64,000 nt of DNA from the NCBI GenBank assembly GCA_035578175.1, contig JAQMRL010000014.1:18279395-18343394 (forward strand). The letters run 5' to 3'. Positions 33,073 through 43,414 of this stretch are shown in pieces. The DNA comes from Catonia carolina. Taxonomy: Eukaryota; Arthropoda; Insecta; Hemiptera; Achilidae. The notes beneath the pieces are model-generated. The model was not told the DNA's origin. It saw nothing but the letters and a program-made list of their open reading frames with translations, and did not search any database. Every line of letters starts with the position of its first letter. Within the stretch, counting starts at the first letter, position 1. The position numbers and the translations under genes were made by a program.

Positions 33073-34214
33073 TCAGACTCGCATTTCACTCATAGCTGCT
33101 TGTGGTACTCTTAGAGCTGATAAAGATTTTGTTTGTATAGTGGGTAAAGTACTGGTTGGCGTACTCTGTTGTTGCGTTGATAATAATGGTTGCGATTCAT
33201 TTGAAGGTAACGGAGGGCTTCTACTTCTAGGTGGTGGTGGCGGTCTAGGTAAGGACATATGTATTGTAGCGGAACCATTTGGTGGAGAAGTTCCTAGGTT
33301 GGTATCAGTGATTATATTTAAATTCCGTGGTAAAGTAGCAGTTGCTATATCACCACGGATTTGTTGTTGATGTAATTGTTGAGTCTGTAACGTTTGTTGT
33401 TGATTTTGTTGGGTCTGTAATGCTTTGGACGGTGTTATATGATTTCTTGGTAACGTGGCCATCAAGGAATGATGTCCGTGAGTCGATGGACTGGATGATG
33501 ACCTTGGTAACGTACCACTTCCTGTTAGAATCATTGTGGATGTATCATGTTCAACATCTACAATTACACTTGCTGATGTAGGATGATGGAAATGTTTGCT
33601 CGAAGATGTTGAGGAGTCGACAAAACTTGAATTTCTTGATTGTTGATGATGTTGAAGACTCTTCACTTCTAATCTTGTTTTATCTCTTTGATAATACACC
33701 CCAGCAAATATTAAAATATTTAAAACTAATAATGAACATCCGATAGCTATGGTTACACTTAATGCCGTAGAATATGCTGCATAACCGGCAGCTTCTAGAC
33801 TTGCTAACGTATCACTCGCATTTGCTATATGCGGGTTGACGTAACCCTGATTATTTTGGTTCATTTGTACACTTACACAAGTGGTCAACATTGTCTCCAT
33901 TGTTGTCACCGGTAAAACTACTTCAGCCACTGTACCATTTTGTTGGAGATGGCCATTTGATATATTTTGCTGACCGTATCTTCTACGGAATCCACCATTT
34001 TCCCCTACTGCAGCAGCTGCTGATATCGGACCAGATCTGCTTAACGGATCAGGTCTTACAATACCATCATACAAATCATTATCATTATGGTTTCGAAATA
34101 AATTGTGTCTGGCCACTACGTCTTCCATACCAGCTCTATGTAATTCTGGAATGAGCCTTAACCAGACTGATAATTGATGGGCACGAAAATGATTCTTCAT
34201 TCTTGGTTTCATAC
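33073..34214 (-). CDS. Nlg: Neuroligin, last coding exon (stalk, transmembrane helix, cytoplasmic tail)
   Basis: This exon encodes the C-terminal part of a neuroligin, the postsynaptic cholinesterase-like adhesion protein that binds presynaptic neurexin. The acceptor TTGCAG lies just above 34214. The first base G completes a Gly codon begun in the previous exon, and the protein then reads MKPRMKNHFRAH, the conserved end of the esterase-like domain (vertebrate form near LKPRVKEHYRA). Counting from that Met, residues 40-150 form a low-complexity stalk with possible N-glycosylation sites at N83, N92 and N131. Residues 151-173 (LSVTIAIGCSLLVLNILIFA) form the transmembrane helix in the typical neuroligin wording, followed by YYQRDKTR. 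The tail of about 205 residues is rich in Gln, Ser and Pro, with a PPPPPRSRSPPLP stretch. The protein ends in SEMRV, a possible PDZ ligand that differs from the vertebrate TTRV. Stop codon TGA is at 33073-33075. Candidate poly(A) signals lie at 32684-32689, 32548-32553 and 32527-32532, none confirmed. Confidence 0.93.
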
Positions 34215-34255
34215 CTGCAACAGGAAAACAAATAAAAACGCTTAATTTTATATAT

Positions 34256-34525
34256 TACCCACCGGGTTGGTCTAGAGGTAAAGTCGTCGCCAAAATCAGC
34301 TGTTTAACAGCTGATTTTCGGAGACGAAGGTTCCTGGTTCAAATCCTAGTAAAGGTAGTTAGTTACTTTTGTTCGGATTTGAATACTAGACAGTGGTTAC
34401 CGGTGTACTTTGATGGTTGGGTTTCAATTAACCATAATTTCTTAGGAATGGTCGTCCTGGGTCTGTACAAAATTACATCTCATTTATATGTCATACACAT
34501 CATCCTTATCTCAATGGGTCATAGG
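34256..34525 (+). repeat. tRNA-derived SINE, family C copy 2, in a neuroligin intron
   Basis: The head has ACCGGGTTGGTCTAGAGG (A box) and CCTGGTTCAAATCCTAG (a good B box). Between them is a perfect palindrome at 34292-34318 with 13-bp arms. The body matches 6740-6915. Confidence 0.75.
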
Positions 34526-34842
34526 GTTGCTTTTTATTCTGAATTGAACAGATCGATACGTGCACACATTGGGAATAATAAAAAAATGTATATTATGTCA
34601 TATTATACTATACTGTCATAATATATATTTAACCAGTTTTGCAAATTAAATACTGAGTGATTTTTTTAGTCCAGTTACCCAATTGTTAACTTAATATCTG
34701 GTAATTTTTTTCTAAGAAATGAAAATTTTGTTTTGTGACACGAAGTTGGTAGCTCTACACAACCGGTATAGATACGGCAGTGTAAGTTGATTCTCCTTGA
34801 GCTGTGTAAAATCTTGTGCCGTTTTCGGTCTACGAAATCGTC
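34526..34842. other. Unassigned intronic sequence
   Basis: No recognised feature. Confidence 0.4.
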
Positions 34843-35261
34843 CGAGGAGGAGGACAAGAAGGAAGAGGAGGAGGCGAAAGAGGAGAATAAGGATAAGAAG
34901 GAAGAGAAGAAGAAGGAGAAAAAGAAGCAGACCGTGAAGAAGGAGGAGGAGGAGAAGAAGAAGGAAGAGAATACGGCGAAGAAGGAGAAGGACAAGAAGG
35001 AGAATAAGGAGAAAAAGTAGAAGTAGAAGAATAAGGATAAGAAGGAAGAGAAGCCTTTCTTCTCTTCATTCACAAAAAAAGGAAAAGAAGCAGACGGAGA
35101 AGGAGAAGGAGGAGGAAGAGAAAAAGAAGAAGGAAGACGCGAAGAAGGAGAAGGATGAGAAGAAGAAAAGGAAGTGGCGAAGAAAGAGAAGGATGAGAAG
35201 AAGAAGGAAGTGGTAGAGGCGAAGAAGAAGAAGTAGGAGGAGGAGGACGAGGACGAGGAAC
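34843..35261 (+). repeat. Long polypurine tract (GA/GAA-rich)
   Basis: Two nearly pure purine blocks (34843-35044 and about 35073-35261) separated by a hairpin: GAAGAGAAG and CTTCTCTTC at 35045-35053 and 35059-35067 with loop CCTTT. The Glu/Lys and Ser/Phe-rich frames in it are consequences of composition. Confidence 0.9.
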
Positions 35262-35284
35262 ACTGTTTACCTATCCATCGTGCA

Positions 35285-35471
35285 TTGTGAAATATGTTGA
35301 TTTTAATTTTGCATCATTCACTCATAAATAAATTTACGTTATGTTTTGCATTTTAAATTGCTTACTAATGATGAACCATATGTTTATGATTTTCATTATT
35401 TAGCTATATTGTCGAGTGAATGTTATTATTATTGAGTAAGTCATGTGAGTGTTTCACACCAAATTTTTTTA
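35285..35471 (+). repeat. Family A repeat, 3' end
   Basis: TGATTTTAATTTTGCATCATTC through GTCATGTGAGTGTTTCACACC. Confidence 0.7.
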
Positions 35472-36194
35472 GATGAATCAATGATAATTTTGTACCATCC
35501 AATACATACTCACTTTTTCAATGCAGAAAAAAAACAAAAGTAAAACGAAAATAATAATAAAAATAAGATGGAAAATACAGTAATATTTTATATAGTTAAT
35601 AAATAATGAAAACGAGTCGGTGATAAAATAAAAATACACCCTATGAGGGGATCTTAGAAAGAGACTTGTTTACTGCGTAACATGAGAATAAAGATATCTC
35701 ATTTTTTCTATCTTATATTTTATTCTTTTGGTGAACATTGTACATTGTTGCCAATGGGCTTGAGCTTATATTATCGGGAGCTTTTACTATTTGTCCGTGT
35801 AGTAGTGGAGTTGTTAAGTTGCCGACACTGCAGTTTTCGTCCAGAAAGGCGATAACGCTATTTAATCGCGCGGAAAATTGCTTTTTGGGGACAGGAAATT
35901 TCTTGCTACCCTTGTCTTTTAGTGTACAACTATGTTCTTCTTATTCTTCTTCATCTTCTAGCTTTTGCACACTTCCTGTAGTTACTTCCCATCTACCCTT
36001 TCAACCTTATAGAAAGGGTGGTTCGTGAGTATGTATACGCGTGTGTACGTTTCCAAAACTTACATGGTTTTCTCTCTTCGTTTATTCTTTATACTCTTTC
36101 CAATTCCACTCGTATGTGAACGTTTTAGTACATACTAGTAATTGCATCAGCACACAGCATGGACTTTATCGCTTACTTAGAAACAAATAATAAT
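35472..36194. other. Unassigned intronic sequence
   Basis: A 96-codon frame at 35738-36028 (plus) resembles no family I know and lies on the strand opposite the host gene; I do not call it. Confidence 0.4.
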
Positions 36195-37398
36195 AAAAAA
36201 TCTGGTGGGAACACTCACACGTCTTCTTCTTGCCAGTGTATATAATAAACGTTAATACGAGTACATTGCCATCAGTTTTTCGGATCCGCGAATATCACGA
36301 GATTACAAATTTACAGAGGTTACACTTTCAAACTAATAAACAATGTAAAATTTAAAAATAACCTAATTTTAAACCTGAGTGAATAACGCAAAATTAAAAT
36401 CAACCTGCGTAGAACTTAAAATCTGGTGTGAAACACTCACACCACTTTCTTTTGCCAATGCAAATAATTAAAAAAACCTAACATTAATAATAAAACATTA
36501 GAAATAAACAAAAAATTAATCTCAAAAAATATAACCTTATAATCATGAGTGAATGATGCAAAATGAAAATCAACCTCAGTTAGGCTTAAAAATACGGAAA
36601 GTCACTCTTTCACGCTAAACTAGGCTCTGAAAAAAAATGCTTCAAATAAAAGTTGTAGATCTTTTAATCTCCTATAAATTTAATTTTATACTATTTTGTT
36701 GTAAAATGCATACTAAGGCTGCAATCTTAAAAAAATCGATATTTTTTAAACATTATCGTGAAAAACAAATACGGAAAATCACTCTTTCTCGCTAAACTAG
36801 GCTCTGTGGAGAAAAATAATTTAAATTAAAGTTGTTAATCTTTTAATTTCCTATTAATTTTATAATACACTTTTGTCTCAAAATGCATGCTAAGGCTGAA
36901 ATCTAAAAAAATCGATTTTTTTTTGGACTATTTCGTGAGAAAAAAACAAAAAATCTCCAATTACCGCTAAAGTAAGCGTTAGACTACAGAAAAAAATGTT
37001 TAATGTAAAAGTTGTAGGATTTCAAATTTTCTACAACTTATAATATATTCGTTTTTGCGCTAAAATGCATATCAAAGCCACAATCTTAAAAAAACATTTT
37101 CTTAACGAGAACACAGCCTTCCCAAGAATTTCAGTAGACATGCCGACTACCTTATCTTGTAGAGAATAAACAATTTTGTAAATGGGGCGATTTTTTAAAA
37201 AAATTGTAAAGCCGTTTTTGAGAAAATCGTAAAAAAGTGAAAAATTACATGAATAAGTACTGTTTCCGATTGACCGATTTTGTTGAAAAGTTCGGGTCGG
37301 GTCTTCTAGTGGTATCTAACTTAAGTTTCCAGTTCGTACGATGTTTCGTTTTTGAGATATTCTGTTCACACACACACACGCGCGCGCGCGCACACACA

Positions 37399-37429
<31 letters not shown>

Positions 37430-37560
37430 ACCAATCGCTAACAACATCTTTTTTTGGGTTCAGGGGGACTAAAACGTGTAGATTCGGTGAAAATTCGAAA
37501 AATTGACATGAAAACAATACTTTCCTTCCATTATATTCATACAGGCAAGAGAAAGTAAAA
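36195..37560 (-). repeat. Family A repeat, reversed, full length, with a partial copy before it
   Basis: A 50-bp start fragment lies at 36195-36245. A complete copy runs from AAAATCTGGTGTGAAACACTC (36417) to CATACAGGCAAGAGAAAGTAAAA (37560), about 1140 bp. It contains a local duplication of the GAAAATCACTCTTTC...AGGCTCTGTGG segment and a CA/CG/CACG tract at 37368-37428. Confidence 0.85.
37368..37428. repeat. CA/CG/CACG alternating tract within family A
   Basis: (CA)n-(CG)n-(CA)n-(CGCA)n-(CA)n, about 60 bp. Confidence 0.95.
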
Positions 37561-37660
37561 TACGAAAAATCAGTAATTGCCTCTAAACTAGGCTCTGTAG
37601 AGAAAAATGCTCAAAATAAAAGTTGTAGATTTTTTATTTCCTAAACTTTTAATTTTTGTT

Positions 37661-38048
37661 TAGGTCATCGGCTGAAAGGCTCGTTTGAACCTGTAGAGGT
37701 ATTACGAAGTAAAACGAAGAGTGAGGTGGTTTTAACTGCCTTCCTTACTGAGTGGAAAAGTATGGTTATCAGGATGTCAGGCCCTCTGAAAACACATATT
37801 TTCCACTCTGCAAATGACATCTTCACTTCATTCACCACAAGGTCTGGGTGTATAGTGTAATTCATTACTCTCCGAGGTAATAACTCTGATTAGTGTCTTT
37901 TACACCTCTGCCTCTTCTGTTCTTAATTGATTCAGTCATTTAATTGGCTGACCATGTGATAAGAAACAGAACTATTTATTTTATCCCTGCAACTAACAGA
38001 CTGAGTGCAAATAATTTTAAATTTCACTTGTCTGTTATGGGCATAAAC
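37661..38048 (+). repeat. Family B repeat, full length, forward
   Basis: From TAGGTCATCGGCTGAAAGGC through GGTCTGGGTGTATAGTG to AACAGACTGAGTGCAAATAA. Confidence 0.85.
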
Positions 38049-38589
38049 TTTAATTATATACAATAAAATATCATACCAGGGCGCAATATTAAAAAATCTA
38101 ATTGTTTAATCTATTTTAGTTAAAAAAATACAGAAAATCACTATTGACGCTAAACTAATCATTTTACAAAAAGGTGTTTTAACAAAATTTGTAGGTTTTT
38201 AAAGCAATTTTATTATATATACTTTTGCTCGAGAATGCATATTAAGGCCGCAATGTAAAAAAAACTTTTTTTTCTACGAGAGAATAGCTTTTTCAAGAAT
38301 TTCAGCAGACACGGCGCTTAAGCTATCTTCCAGAGCATAGACAATGTAGTAATTAAGCCGATTAAAAAAAATCGTAGGAGCCATTTTTGAGAAAATCGTA
38401 AAAGAATGAAAAATTGCACAAATAAACTAAAATTTCCGGTTCACCGTATTTGATGAAAATGTTCCTGCCGGGTCTTGTCGTGGTAGTTAACTTAAGTTCC
38501 AAATTTCACCTTCGCACAGTATTTTATTATTGAGATATTTTGTTCACGCACTGACCAATCGCTAAAAATGTGTCTTTTTAGATTTAGGG

Positions 38590-38985
38590 ATCCTGAAAAT
38601 TGCCCATAACGAGTAGGTGAAGTGTTAAATTAATTGCACTCGATCTACTAGTTGCAGGGCTACAAAAAATAGTTCTGCTTGTTATGAACATGGTCAGCCA
38701 ATTAAATGACAACTATTTAAGAACAGAAGAAATAGAGGTGTAAAAGACACTAGTCATGGTTATCTCCTCTGTGAGTAAAGAATTTCACTATGCAGCCAAA
38801 CCTTGTAGTAAATTAAGTGTAGGAGTCATTTGCAGGGTGGAAAGTGGGTGCTTTTCGAAGGGCTTGGCATGTTGATAAGCGTACTCTTTCAGCTCAGTGA
38901 GGAAGGCAATAGTAAACCACCTCACTCCTCGTTTTTAATTAATTAGCCTCTAGAAGTTCAAACCAGCCTTTCTGCTGTTAAGCGG
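38590..38985 (-). repeat. Family B repeat, full length, reversed
   Basis: The inverted partner of 37661-38048 across about 540 bp: CATAACGAGTAGGTGAAGTG to TTCAAACCAGCCTTTCTGC. Confidence 0.85.
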
Positions 38986-39104
38986 GATCTGAACTGTTCA
39001 AAGGGGTCTGAAAACGTGTATATCCGGCGATAAATTAGAGTAGTAGAAAAATCTACATGCACACAGTACTTTCCTTCCCTATACTTGCATATAGGACAAG
39101 AGAA

Positions 39105-39240
39105 AAGGAAAAGGAAAAAAGAAGGAGGAAAATGAAGATGAGAAAAAGAAAGAGATGGTGATGAGATGAAAGAGAGTGTAGAGGAAAATGAGAAAAAATA
39201 ATAATGAATAAAAGAGAGGGGTAGAAGAAAAAACGGGAAA
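39105..39240 (+). repeat. Short polypurine tract
   Basis: A GA/A-rich stretch directly after the family A end. Confidence 0.7.
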
Positions 39241-39979
39241 TAGTAATATTTGTTTCATTCCATGGAATTAATTACGATCTAAGTTAATGATGACAAATTA
39301 TGAAATGAAAATTTATCTATTAACTATTATTATAAATCCATAATTAAGGAAATTTTACTGAACTTTCTCTTCTACCTACTCAGAAAATACACAAAAAAAA
39401 ACAATTTCCTGAATTAGTCTTAAGCTATGTCAACGTATGCAGTACACTTTGTATATAATATTTTCCTTTGACATTCTCAGATAACCTAATGTAAAAGATT
39501 ATATTTCGCATGAATTATTAACACAAAGGTGTTTTTAATTTTAATTATGATACTTAAAACAAAATACTCGTGCAACGTTGCTTGTTAAAGGAGTATCATT
39601 TTTCCTCGGCGACATTAAATCTTAGAAAATATTAGTGTCTGCATGAAGCCAGTTGAATTGTAAGGAACAATATTTTTTACTTTCTCTTGACCTGTATGAA
39701 ATAAGGAAGAAATTATATATTTTTCATGTTTTTATACCTACGGAAGAAAGAAGAAAACCCTACATTAAATTAACGCTAAAATTTTGGGTGGCAAACAGAT
39801 TTTCCAGAAGTGTTTAAAGTTACTTAACATGATTGAAACTGGAACGAGAAAACAAAACTTCATAAAAATTGGTCCTATTATTACACCGAAATATTGCCGC
39901 CGATCCATAGTGAACAATTTATTAAAAAAAAAATACAAATTTGATAAATTTTATTCACATTTTCAAAAACGACACTTAC
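39241..39979. other. Intronic AT-rich sequence
   Basis: A family A start scrap (TTTTTTACTTTCTCTTGACC) lies near 39669-39730. Otherwise nothing recognised. Confidence 0.45.
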
Positions 39980-40098
39980 CAATTTCTAAATATTTTTGAT
40001 GAACTGGATCATATTCGTCCCAAATTATACTTCTAAACCGGTTCCGTTCTTTTGAACCAGCTAAAACCGGTTCTTGCTTTTGGAAATCATTTGGATTT
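39980..40098 (-). CDS. Nlg: Neuroligin, penultimate coding exon in the window
   Basis: This 119-bp exon is bounded by an ACAG acceptor (just above 40098) and a GTAAGT donor (39974-39979). Its first base A joins the GG left by the exon at 43115-43266 to make Gly. The protein then reads NPNDFQKQEPVLAGS and continues with FRSIIWDEYDPVHQKYLEI, followed by one base G that joins the next exon's GT. Together this gives TG-NPN...EIG-MKPR, collinear with the last segment of the neuroligin esterase-like domain (vertebrate TGDPNQP...LHIGLKPR). The phases agree on both sides, which is strong evidence that this is a real exon. The intron to the next exon (34215-39979, 5.8 kb) contains a tRNA-derived SINE, a polypurine tract and several family A and B repeats. 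Confidence 0.92.
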
Positions 40099-40324
40099 CT
40101 GTAACAAAGAAATAAAACAAAATTTTATATTATTTGAAACAATTTTTCAGCAACATTTACTCGATAATAATCAGAGTGTTTGCTAGTCATTCCATGTGAA
40201 TATAATAATAGTACAACTGATCGTAATTTTATTAATATATCGATTTATGTAAGTTATTTATTTAATTAATTATATTAATTAAACTTTTAATATGAATGTA
40301 CCTACGTTAATCATAATTTATGAT

Positions 40325-40865
40325 CCGGTAAGACTTGGTGAGGCTGTTTTCTCGTTAAAAAAATTGTGTTTTTAAGATAGCGGCTTTAATATGCACTTTA
40401 GCGCAAAAATTTATATAATAAAAGTTGTAGAAAATTAAAAATCCTACATCTTTTATTTTAAATATTTTTTTGTATAACGCTTAGTTTAGCGGTAATTAGC
40501 GATTTCCTGTTTTTTTCTCACGAAAACGTGTAATAAATTGATTTTTTAAAGATTTCAGCCTTAGTATTAAGCATTTTACGAAAAAAGTGTATATAATAAA
40601 ATTTATAGGGAATTAAAAGATCTACAACTTTTATTAATAGTATTTTTCTCTACAGAGCCTAGTTTAGCGTGAGAGTGATTTTCCGTAATTTTAAGCCAAA
40701 CTGAGGTTGATTTTCATTTTGCATCTTTCACACATGATTAAAATTATGTTATGTTTATTGAGGTTAGTTTTTTGTTTGTTTCTAATGTTTTATTACTACT
40801 AATATAGGTAATATTGTTCATGTTTGGCAAGAGAAAGTCGTGTGAGTTTTTCACACCAAATTTTT
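40325..40865 (+). repeat. Family A repeat, 3' half
   Basis: From GGTGAGGCTGTTTTCTCG to GCAAGAGAAAGTCGTGTGAG and CACACCAAATTTTT. It ends about 225 bp upstream (in the gene's sense) of the 39980-40098 neuroligin exon. Confidence 0.8.
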
Positions 40866-41384
40866 AGGATATGTTTTGTTTTCTTTGTATATACAGAAGA
40901 CAAATGTTTTAAGTTAGAATCACAGGTGTTCAGGACAAAATCAGATCGTTAGTGTCTACGGTTAGAGGGGGCATAATCTCCAGTGATAGGTGGACCTTTC
41001 TGGAAAGGTGGAGAGGAATAACCAATACGGATGGAATGGTTGTATTAGTTAAGTAACGGGACAAAGCTAAAATCCAATACAGGGATTAACACACCCACGA
41101 GCGCGCGCGCGCACGAGTGTCCATTTAGCTGTAGTATCATATCCAATAACCTATACAATGACAAATTGCTTGTCTCTCACAATCCTTAATGCTACAACCG
41201 GATTATAGCTATTTATATTATATAATTCAATAATCCGTGTCCTGTCCAGTGTATCGAACTCATTCATCTACAGGATGTGAGTCATAATTCTTATGTGAAC
41301 AAAATATAAAATTTAAAAGAAATGTTATATGAGAAGTCTTCCCTACTTTTTACTTTCCATTAAAAATATTAAACTATTTTTGTT
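40866..41384. other. Unassigned intronic sequence
   Basis: Contains GAGCGCGCGCGCGCACGAG near 41099. Nothing else recognised. Confidence 0.4.
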
Positions 41385-41430
41385 GTTGTTTAGGTACATC
41401 AGCTGAAAGGTTTAAACCTCTAGAGGTCCA
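41385..41430 (+). repeat. Family B repeat, 5' scrap
   Basis: TTGTTTAGGTACATCAGCTGAAAGG and AACCTCTAGAGGTC only. Confidence 0.65.
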
Positions 41431-41444
41431 AAAAATAAAATTTT

Positions 41445-42777
41445 TGGCTTTTTACTGTCTCTTGCTTATAAATGAATATATAATAAGGAAAGAATTGTTT
41501 TCATGTAGATTTTTCGAAATAAGAGTTTTCACCGGATCTATAAGTTTTCAGACCCACTAAACCCGAAAAACAATTTTTTTAGCGATTGATCTGTGTGTCT
41601 GTGAGTGTGTGTGTGAACAGAATATCTCCAGAACGGAACATCGTACAAACTTGAAACTTGAAACTTAAGTTACATACCACTACCGGACACGACACGAACA
41701 TTTTCATTAAAATCGGTCAACCGGAAGTAGTAGTTTATTCGTGTCATTTTTCACTTTTTTGCGATTTTCTCAAAAATGTCTCATACATTTTTTTAAGAAT
41801 CACCTCATTTCCTAAATTATTTATGCTTTACAAGATAGGGCAGGCGCCATGTCTGCTGAAATTCATGAGGAGGCTGTTTTCTCGTAAAATATATTGCTTT
41901 TTTAGGATCGCGGCTCTAATGTACATTTTAGCGTAAAAATATATAATACAATAAAAGTTATAGAGAATTTAAAAACCTACAACTTTTAATTCAAAATGTT
42001 TTTGTATAACGCTTAAGTTAGCTGTAATTAGCGATTTTCTGTTTTTTTTTCACGAAAATGTGTAAAATATTCGATTTTTAAATATTTCAGCCTTAGTATG
42101 CATTTTTACGACAAAAGTGTATACAATCAAATTTATAGGAAATTAAAAGATCTACAACTTTTTTTTTCGAGCATTTTTCTCTACAGAGCCTAGTTTAGCT
42201 TGAAGGAGGGATTTTCTGTATAACTGAATCTGGATAACTGAAGTCTAACTGAAGTTAGACTTCAGATAAAATGCATACTAAGGCCGAAATCATTAAAAAA
42301 TTGATTTTTCACACGTTTTCGTGAGAATAAAACAGAAAATCACTGATTACCGCTAAACTAAGCGTTATACAAAAAAATGTTTAAAATAAAAGATGTAGGA
42401 TTTTTAATTCTGTACAACTTTTATTATAAATTTTTGCACTAAAATGCATATTAAAGCCGCAATCTTAAAACAACAAATGTTTTACGTAAAAACAGCCTCA
42501 CTAAGAATTTCAGCAAACATGACACCTACCTTATCTTGTAGAGCATAAAAATTTAGTAAACCAGACGATTTTTAAAAAAATCGTAGGACCAGTTTTTGAG
42601 AAAATCGCAAAAAAGTGTAAAAATTACACGAATAAACTACTACTTCCGGTTGACCGATTTTAATGAAAATGTTCGTGCCGGGTCCGTTAGTGGTATGTAG
42701 CTTAAGTTTCAAGTTCGTACGATGTTCCGTTCTTGAGATATTCTGTACACACACACACACACACGCGCACGCGCGCG

Positions 42778-42820
<43 letters not shown>

Positions 42821-42957
42821 CAATCGCTAAGAACATGTTTTTCTGGGTTCAGCGGGTCTTAAAACGTGTAGATCCGGTGAAAAATCGATTTCGAAAAATC
42901 GACATGAAAACAATACTTCCCTTCCTATATATTCATATAGGCAAGAGAAAGTAAAAA
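41445..42957. repeat. Family A composite: forward half meets reversed half at a palindrome
   Basis: 41445-42225 is forward family A from ACTGTCTCTTGCTTATAAATG to GAGCCTAGTTTAGCTTG. 42266-42957 is reversed family A to CATATAGGCAAGAGAAAGTAA. Between them is a perfect palindrome (42238-42250 and 42253-42265). The unit is one large imperfect inverted repeat. Confidence 0.85.
42747..42818. repeat. CA/CG alternating tract in family A
   Basis: (CA)n, then CGCGCACGCGCGCGCGCGCG, then (CA)n: about 72 bp of unbroken alternation. Confidence 0.95.
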
Positions 42958-43114
42958 GTGCACAATGTTCTAAGCAGTACAAACTGAGAAAATTTTTCTT
43001 AAGTGAGTATGATGAAATATAGGACTCCCATGCCCCCTTAAAAAAATTATTGCTAAAATTAGAATAACTGATATTTCATTTTTAAGGATGTTATAAAAAA
43101 TTTAACCAACTTAC

Positions 43115-43266
43115 CCAGTTTTAGCGAAGTTACTTAAGTACAAAATGACTGCTTCTGAAAGAGCAACTTCTGATTTTGTATAGTTGCGTGGAAAGTGATT
43201 GAATCCATCAACAAGGGGTGCACCCAAAAGATAAGGCAGTTCTTCTCCGTGGACTGTACCCATTCT
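43115..43266 (-). CDS. Nlg: Neuroligin, internal coding exon
   Basis: This 152-bp exon starts in phase 0 after an ACAG acceptor and ends with two bases before the donor GTAAGT (43109-43114). It reads RMGTVHGEELPYLLGAPLVD and then GFNHFPRNYTKSEVALSEAV, ending in NFAKTG. HGEELPY is the neuroligin counterpart of the cholinesterase HGxE block, and the block's histidine is kept. NYT is a possible N-glycosylation site. In insect neuroligins known to me this segment follows a ...YPQ exon end. That upstream exon was not found in the rest of the window, so it is either far upstream or beyond the right edge. An alternative acceptor two bases downstream would break the frame. The intron to 40098 holds two partial family A copies. 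Confidence 0.93.
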
Positions 43267-43414
43267 CTGTAACAAATTATAAAGAATATTTAAAATACTG
43301 TAAGGGAAAAATTTCAAGCAGTTATTAATAAAAAATCTGGTGTGAAACACTCACACTGCTTTCACTTGCCAGTGCAAATATTTAACAATAAACCTAACAT
43401 TAGTAATAAAACAT

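Larger units (their letters stand above)
37561..39112 (-). repeat. Family A repeat, reversed, split by two family B insertions
   Basis: Family A sequence lies at 37561-37660, 38050-38590 and 39000-39112 (ending TTGCATATAGGACAAGAGAAA). The gaps are two family B copies in opposite orientations. Confidence 0.75.
34215..39979 (-). other. Neuroligin intron between the last two exons
   Basis: GT..AG intron of 5765 bp inferred from phase-matched exons. In sense order it contains family A and B repeats (35.3-39.7 kb), two purine-rich tracts and a tRNA-derived SINE beginning only about 45 bp from the acceptor. No further coding exon is recognisable in it. Confidence 0.85.
40099..43114 (-). other. Neuroligin intron between exons 43115-43266 and 39980-40098
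   Basis: GT..AG intron of 3016 bp. It holds family A sequences at 40325-40865 and 41445-42957, a family B scrap at 41385-41430, and a GC/CA alternating tract. No coding sequence was recognised. Confidence 0.85.

Noticed and set aside
33035..33370. 111-codon plus-strand frame
   Set aside because: Antisense shadow of the neuroligin last exon.
34787..35020. 77-codon Glu/Lys-rich frame, with Ser/Phe-rich frames on the other strand
   Set aside because: Pure consequence of the GA-rich tract. No start context, no domain, and it lies inside a neuroligin intron.
35738..36028. 96-codon plus-strand frame
   Set aside because: No recognisable domain, antisense to the host gene within an intron, no splice or promoter support.
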